Below are positions 62,282-64,000 of a stretch of 64,000 nt of DNA, piece by piece (the first letter of the stretch is position 1; the number at the start of each line of letters is the position of its first letter). The notes under the pieces were generated by a model. That model had not been told where the DNA came from, ran no database searches, and saw only the letters and a program-made list of their open reading frames with translations. A program made the position numbers and the translations under genes. Origin of the DNA: Aristolochia californica (taxonomy: Eukaryota > Streptophyta > Magnoliopsida > Piperales > Aristolochiaceae); assembly GCA_029961685.1 (NCBI GenBank), contig JARWKL010000009.1:15433237-15497236 (forward strand), read 5' to 3'.

Positions 62282-64000
62282 GACCTAGCGATCATTGATC
62301 ATTGTAAACTGATTTATCATGCGTAACGGGCCACATTTTTTTAAGGAATGACTTTTGGGTTGGGATTCAACACTCAGTTTAAAATTCCCTCGCCTGCCCT
62401 TTTCCCGACGATTGCAAAACCTGATATATAAAGACTAAAACGAGTTTTAAATCCCGATAAAATTACACAAAACTTTTTGGAAATATCTCTCTCCATATTT
62501 GTGCATTGTGCATTTCCATTTTAGATGTGTACATTTTTCTTAAATCAAAACTTGAGTTTTCACTTTTTCCTTCATCTCGTAGACAAAAAACAGAATAGAC
62601 GACAACGAAATGAAAATTTTAGACTCTGTGTACGGAGAAAATTTAAAGCAATAACAAACGTAAGTAAAGAAAATTTATTCACACACCACAAATGAAGAAA
62701 AAAGTTTTCTCATCCAAGTTTGGGAAATTCCACTAGTTCAGCAACCCCAATAGGTTGGAATTTGATAAGAAAGGGATTTTTCTACACATGCTTTAAAAAA
62801 TGGATATGCATGCTCGAAACATGTTAAAGTTGCAAATGACCCATGGATCCAAACCTTTCAAAAAGAATAAAAAACTTCTCATTAAATTCTCAAGTGAACG
62901 TGCGGTGGGATATTTAACCGAGTCAAACAAGCCATTATTTTGCCCATTAACGAAAAGCTGACCTAGCGATCATTGATCATTGTAAACTGATTTATCATGC
63001 GTAACGGGCCACATTTTTTTAAGCAATGACTTTTGGGTTGGGATTCAAAACTCAGTTTAAAATTCCCTCGCCTCCCCTTTTCCCGACGATTGTAAAACCT
63101 GATATATAAAGTCTAAAACGAGTTTTAAATCCCTAAAAATTACACAAACTTTTTGGAAATATCTCTCTCCATATTTGTGCATTGTGCATTTCCATTTTAG
63201 ATGTGTACATTTTTCTTAAATCAAAACTTGAGTTTTCACTTTTTCCTTCATCTCGTAGACAAAAAACAGAATAGATGACAACGAAATGAAAATTTTAGAC
63301 TCTGTGTAGGGAGAAAATTTAAAGCAATAACAAACGTAAGTAAAGAAAATTTATTCACACACCACAAATGAAGAAAAAAGTTTTCTCATCAAAGTTTGGG
63401 AAATTCCACTAGTTCAGCAACCCCAATAGGTTGGAATTTGATAAGAAAGAGATTTTTCTACACATGCTTTAAAAAATGGATATGCATGGCTCGAAACATG
63501 TTAAAGTTGCAAATGACCCATGGATCCAAACCTTTCAAAAAGAATAAAAAACTTCTCATTAAATTCTCAAGTGAACATGCGGTGGGATATTTAACCGAGT
63601 CAAACAAGCCATTATTTTGCCCATTAACAAAAAGCTGACCTAGCGATCATTCATGATTGTAAACTGATTTATCATGCGTAACGGGCCACATTTTTTTAAG
63701 GAATGACTTTTGGGTTGGGATTCAACACTCAGTTTAAAATTCCCTCGCCTCCCCTTTTCCCGACGATTGCAAAACCTGATATATAAAGACTAAAACTAGT
63801 TTTAAATCCCTATAAAATTACACAAACATTTTGGAAATATCTCTCTCCATATTTGTGCATTGTGCATTTCCATTTTAGATGTGTACATTTTTCTTAAATC
63901 AAAACTTGAGTTTTCACTTTTTCCTTCATCTCGTAGACAAAAAACAGAATAGATGACAACGAAACGAAAATTTTAGACTCTGTGTATGGAGAAAATTTAA
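62282..64000. repeat. HOR 15 (truncated by window end): Q-R-partial O
   Basis: Anchors are 62720 and 63396; the third monomer starts at 63637 and is cut at 64000. All three match 55512-57230 at 6770 bp offset, including AATAGACGACAAC, GTGTAGGGAG, GAACATGCGG, CATTCATGATTG and AAAACTAGTTTT. The copy is still in register when the window ends, so its right limit lies outside. Confidence 0.83.

Larger units (their letters stand above)
1..64000. repeat. Tandem satellite array, about 677-bp monomer, 94 complete copies
   Basis: One AT-rich unit recurs head to tail across the whole window. Using the invariant TTTGGGAAAT site as a ruler, copies lie at 451, 1127, 1804, 2480, 3158, 3836, 4513 and so on to 63396, always 675-679 bp apart. 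All copies have the same orientation. Differences between copies are scattered substitutions and 1-2 base indels; for example ATTAAATTC versus ATTAATTC, GCGATCATTG versus GCGTCATTG, and CCCTAAAAATT versus CCCTATAAAATT explain the length range. No stretch fails to align to the monomer, so there is no inserted element and no unique sequence. The array runs off both ends. Long, homogeneous satellites with higher-order structure are typical of eukaryotic centromeres and heterochromatin; the chromosomal location and species are inference, and I do not recognise the family. Confidence 0.97.

Noticed and set aside
1..64000. CRISPR array
   Set aside because: The unit is about 677 bp and the whole unit is conserved; there are no short repeats with unique spacers.
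1..64000. CENP-B box in the monomer
   Set aside because: I checked CGGG-containing sites on both strands (TTCCCGACG, CCCGATAAAA, GTAACGGGCC) for the pattern TTCG-4-A-2-CGGG and found no match.
1..64000. LTR-derived or transposon-derived monomer
   Set aside because: TATA- and AATAAA-like motifs invite the idea, but I see no target-site duplication, primer-binding site, polypurine tract, terminal repeats or protein-domain remnant. A homology search of the consensus would decide.
1..64000. rDNA intergenic spacer repeats or telomeric repeats
   Set aside because: No rRNA-like sequence and no short G-rich telomere motif appears anywhere in the window.
1..64000. A hidden gene cluster or defence system
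   Set aside because: Every part of the window aligns to the same monomer, so there is no room for unrelated genes; variation is limited to point changes and 1-2 base indels.

Overview
The whole 64-kb window is one uninterrupted satellite-DNA array. An AT-rich monomer of about 677 bp (675-679 bp, mean about 676.8) repeats head to tail in one orientation. There are 94 complete monomers from 15 to 63636, the last 14 bases of a truncated monomer on the left, and a 364-bp partial monomer (63637-64000) on the right. I place each monomer's first base at the conserved GACCTAGCG motif. I see no protein-coding gene, RNA gene, transposon, unrelated insertion or change of orientation. Short open frames exist, but they are repeat copies of one non-genic frame. 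A long, homogeneous, higher-order-organised satellite like this points to a eukaryotic nuclear genome, most likely centromeric, pericentromeric or other heterochromatin. I do not recognise the monomer and cannot name the species.

Monomers fall into recurring variants, read by eye from diagnostic sites. A: AAACGGAT plus ATGCATGCTCG. B: AAGCAATG, AAAACTC, GTAAGAAAAG. C: CCCGATAAAATT or ACCCCTATAAAATT at the front and GCATGCTCG at the back. D: like B at the front with GTAAGTAAAG, often CTCCTTAAATT. E: TTCCCCGACG, GCAAACCTTG and usually TTGAATTTTC. F: CATGCCAC with GCGTCATTGATCACTG after it. G: CACCAAAAATAAAG, TCTAAACATG. H: CATGCCAC, CATCCATGTTT, CATTAATTCTC. I: CTACCCTTTTACCG, AAACATGAG. J back half: CCATTAG, TTGAAAATGACTC. 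K: CATCTCTTAG, TCTTCACATG. L: TTTTCCATCATC, GACTCTCTG. M: CTATTTGG front with TTTTCCCATCC. N: ATCAAAGTTT, GGCTTGAAAC. O: CATTCATGATTG and/or ACATTTTGG. P: B-like front with TTTTTTCATC. Q: CTGCCCTTTT, ACACAAAACTT. R: GTGTAGGGAG. X back half: CTTCTTATTAAA, TTATCATGCC.

The variants form higher-order repeats (HORs) that all end in a G monomer. Left half (15 to about 32.5 kb): HORs of 7, 7, 7, 8, 9, 4 and 3 monomers, built from A, B, C, D, E, F, H, I, G. The three at 4753-9489, 9490-14226 and 14227 onward share a 4737-bp, 7-monomer register. Right half (about 32.5 to 64 kb): HORs of 10, 9, 8, 5, 5, 4 and 6 monomers plus a truncated one. From 37 kb these are dominated by variants K to R and X that are absent from the left half. 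Segmental copies at offsets of 19624, 4737, 8801, 6095 and 6770 bp, together with chimeric monomers, record repeated unequal exchange and conversion.

Each monomer carries conserved sub-features: an 8-bp dyad with a 23-nt spacer, two 6-bp dyads, two 7-bp tandem duplications, a TATATAA motif, a splice-acceptor-like and splice-donor-like pair 77 nt apart, an AATAAA hexamer and an overlapping CCATGG/GGATCC. None is evidence of function by itself. I found no sign of an undescribed gene system. What is worth following here is array architecture and evolution.
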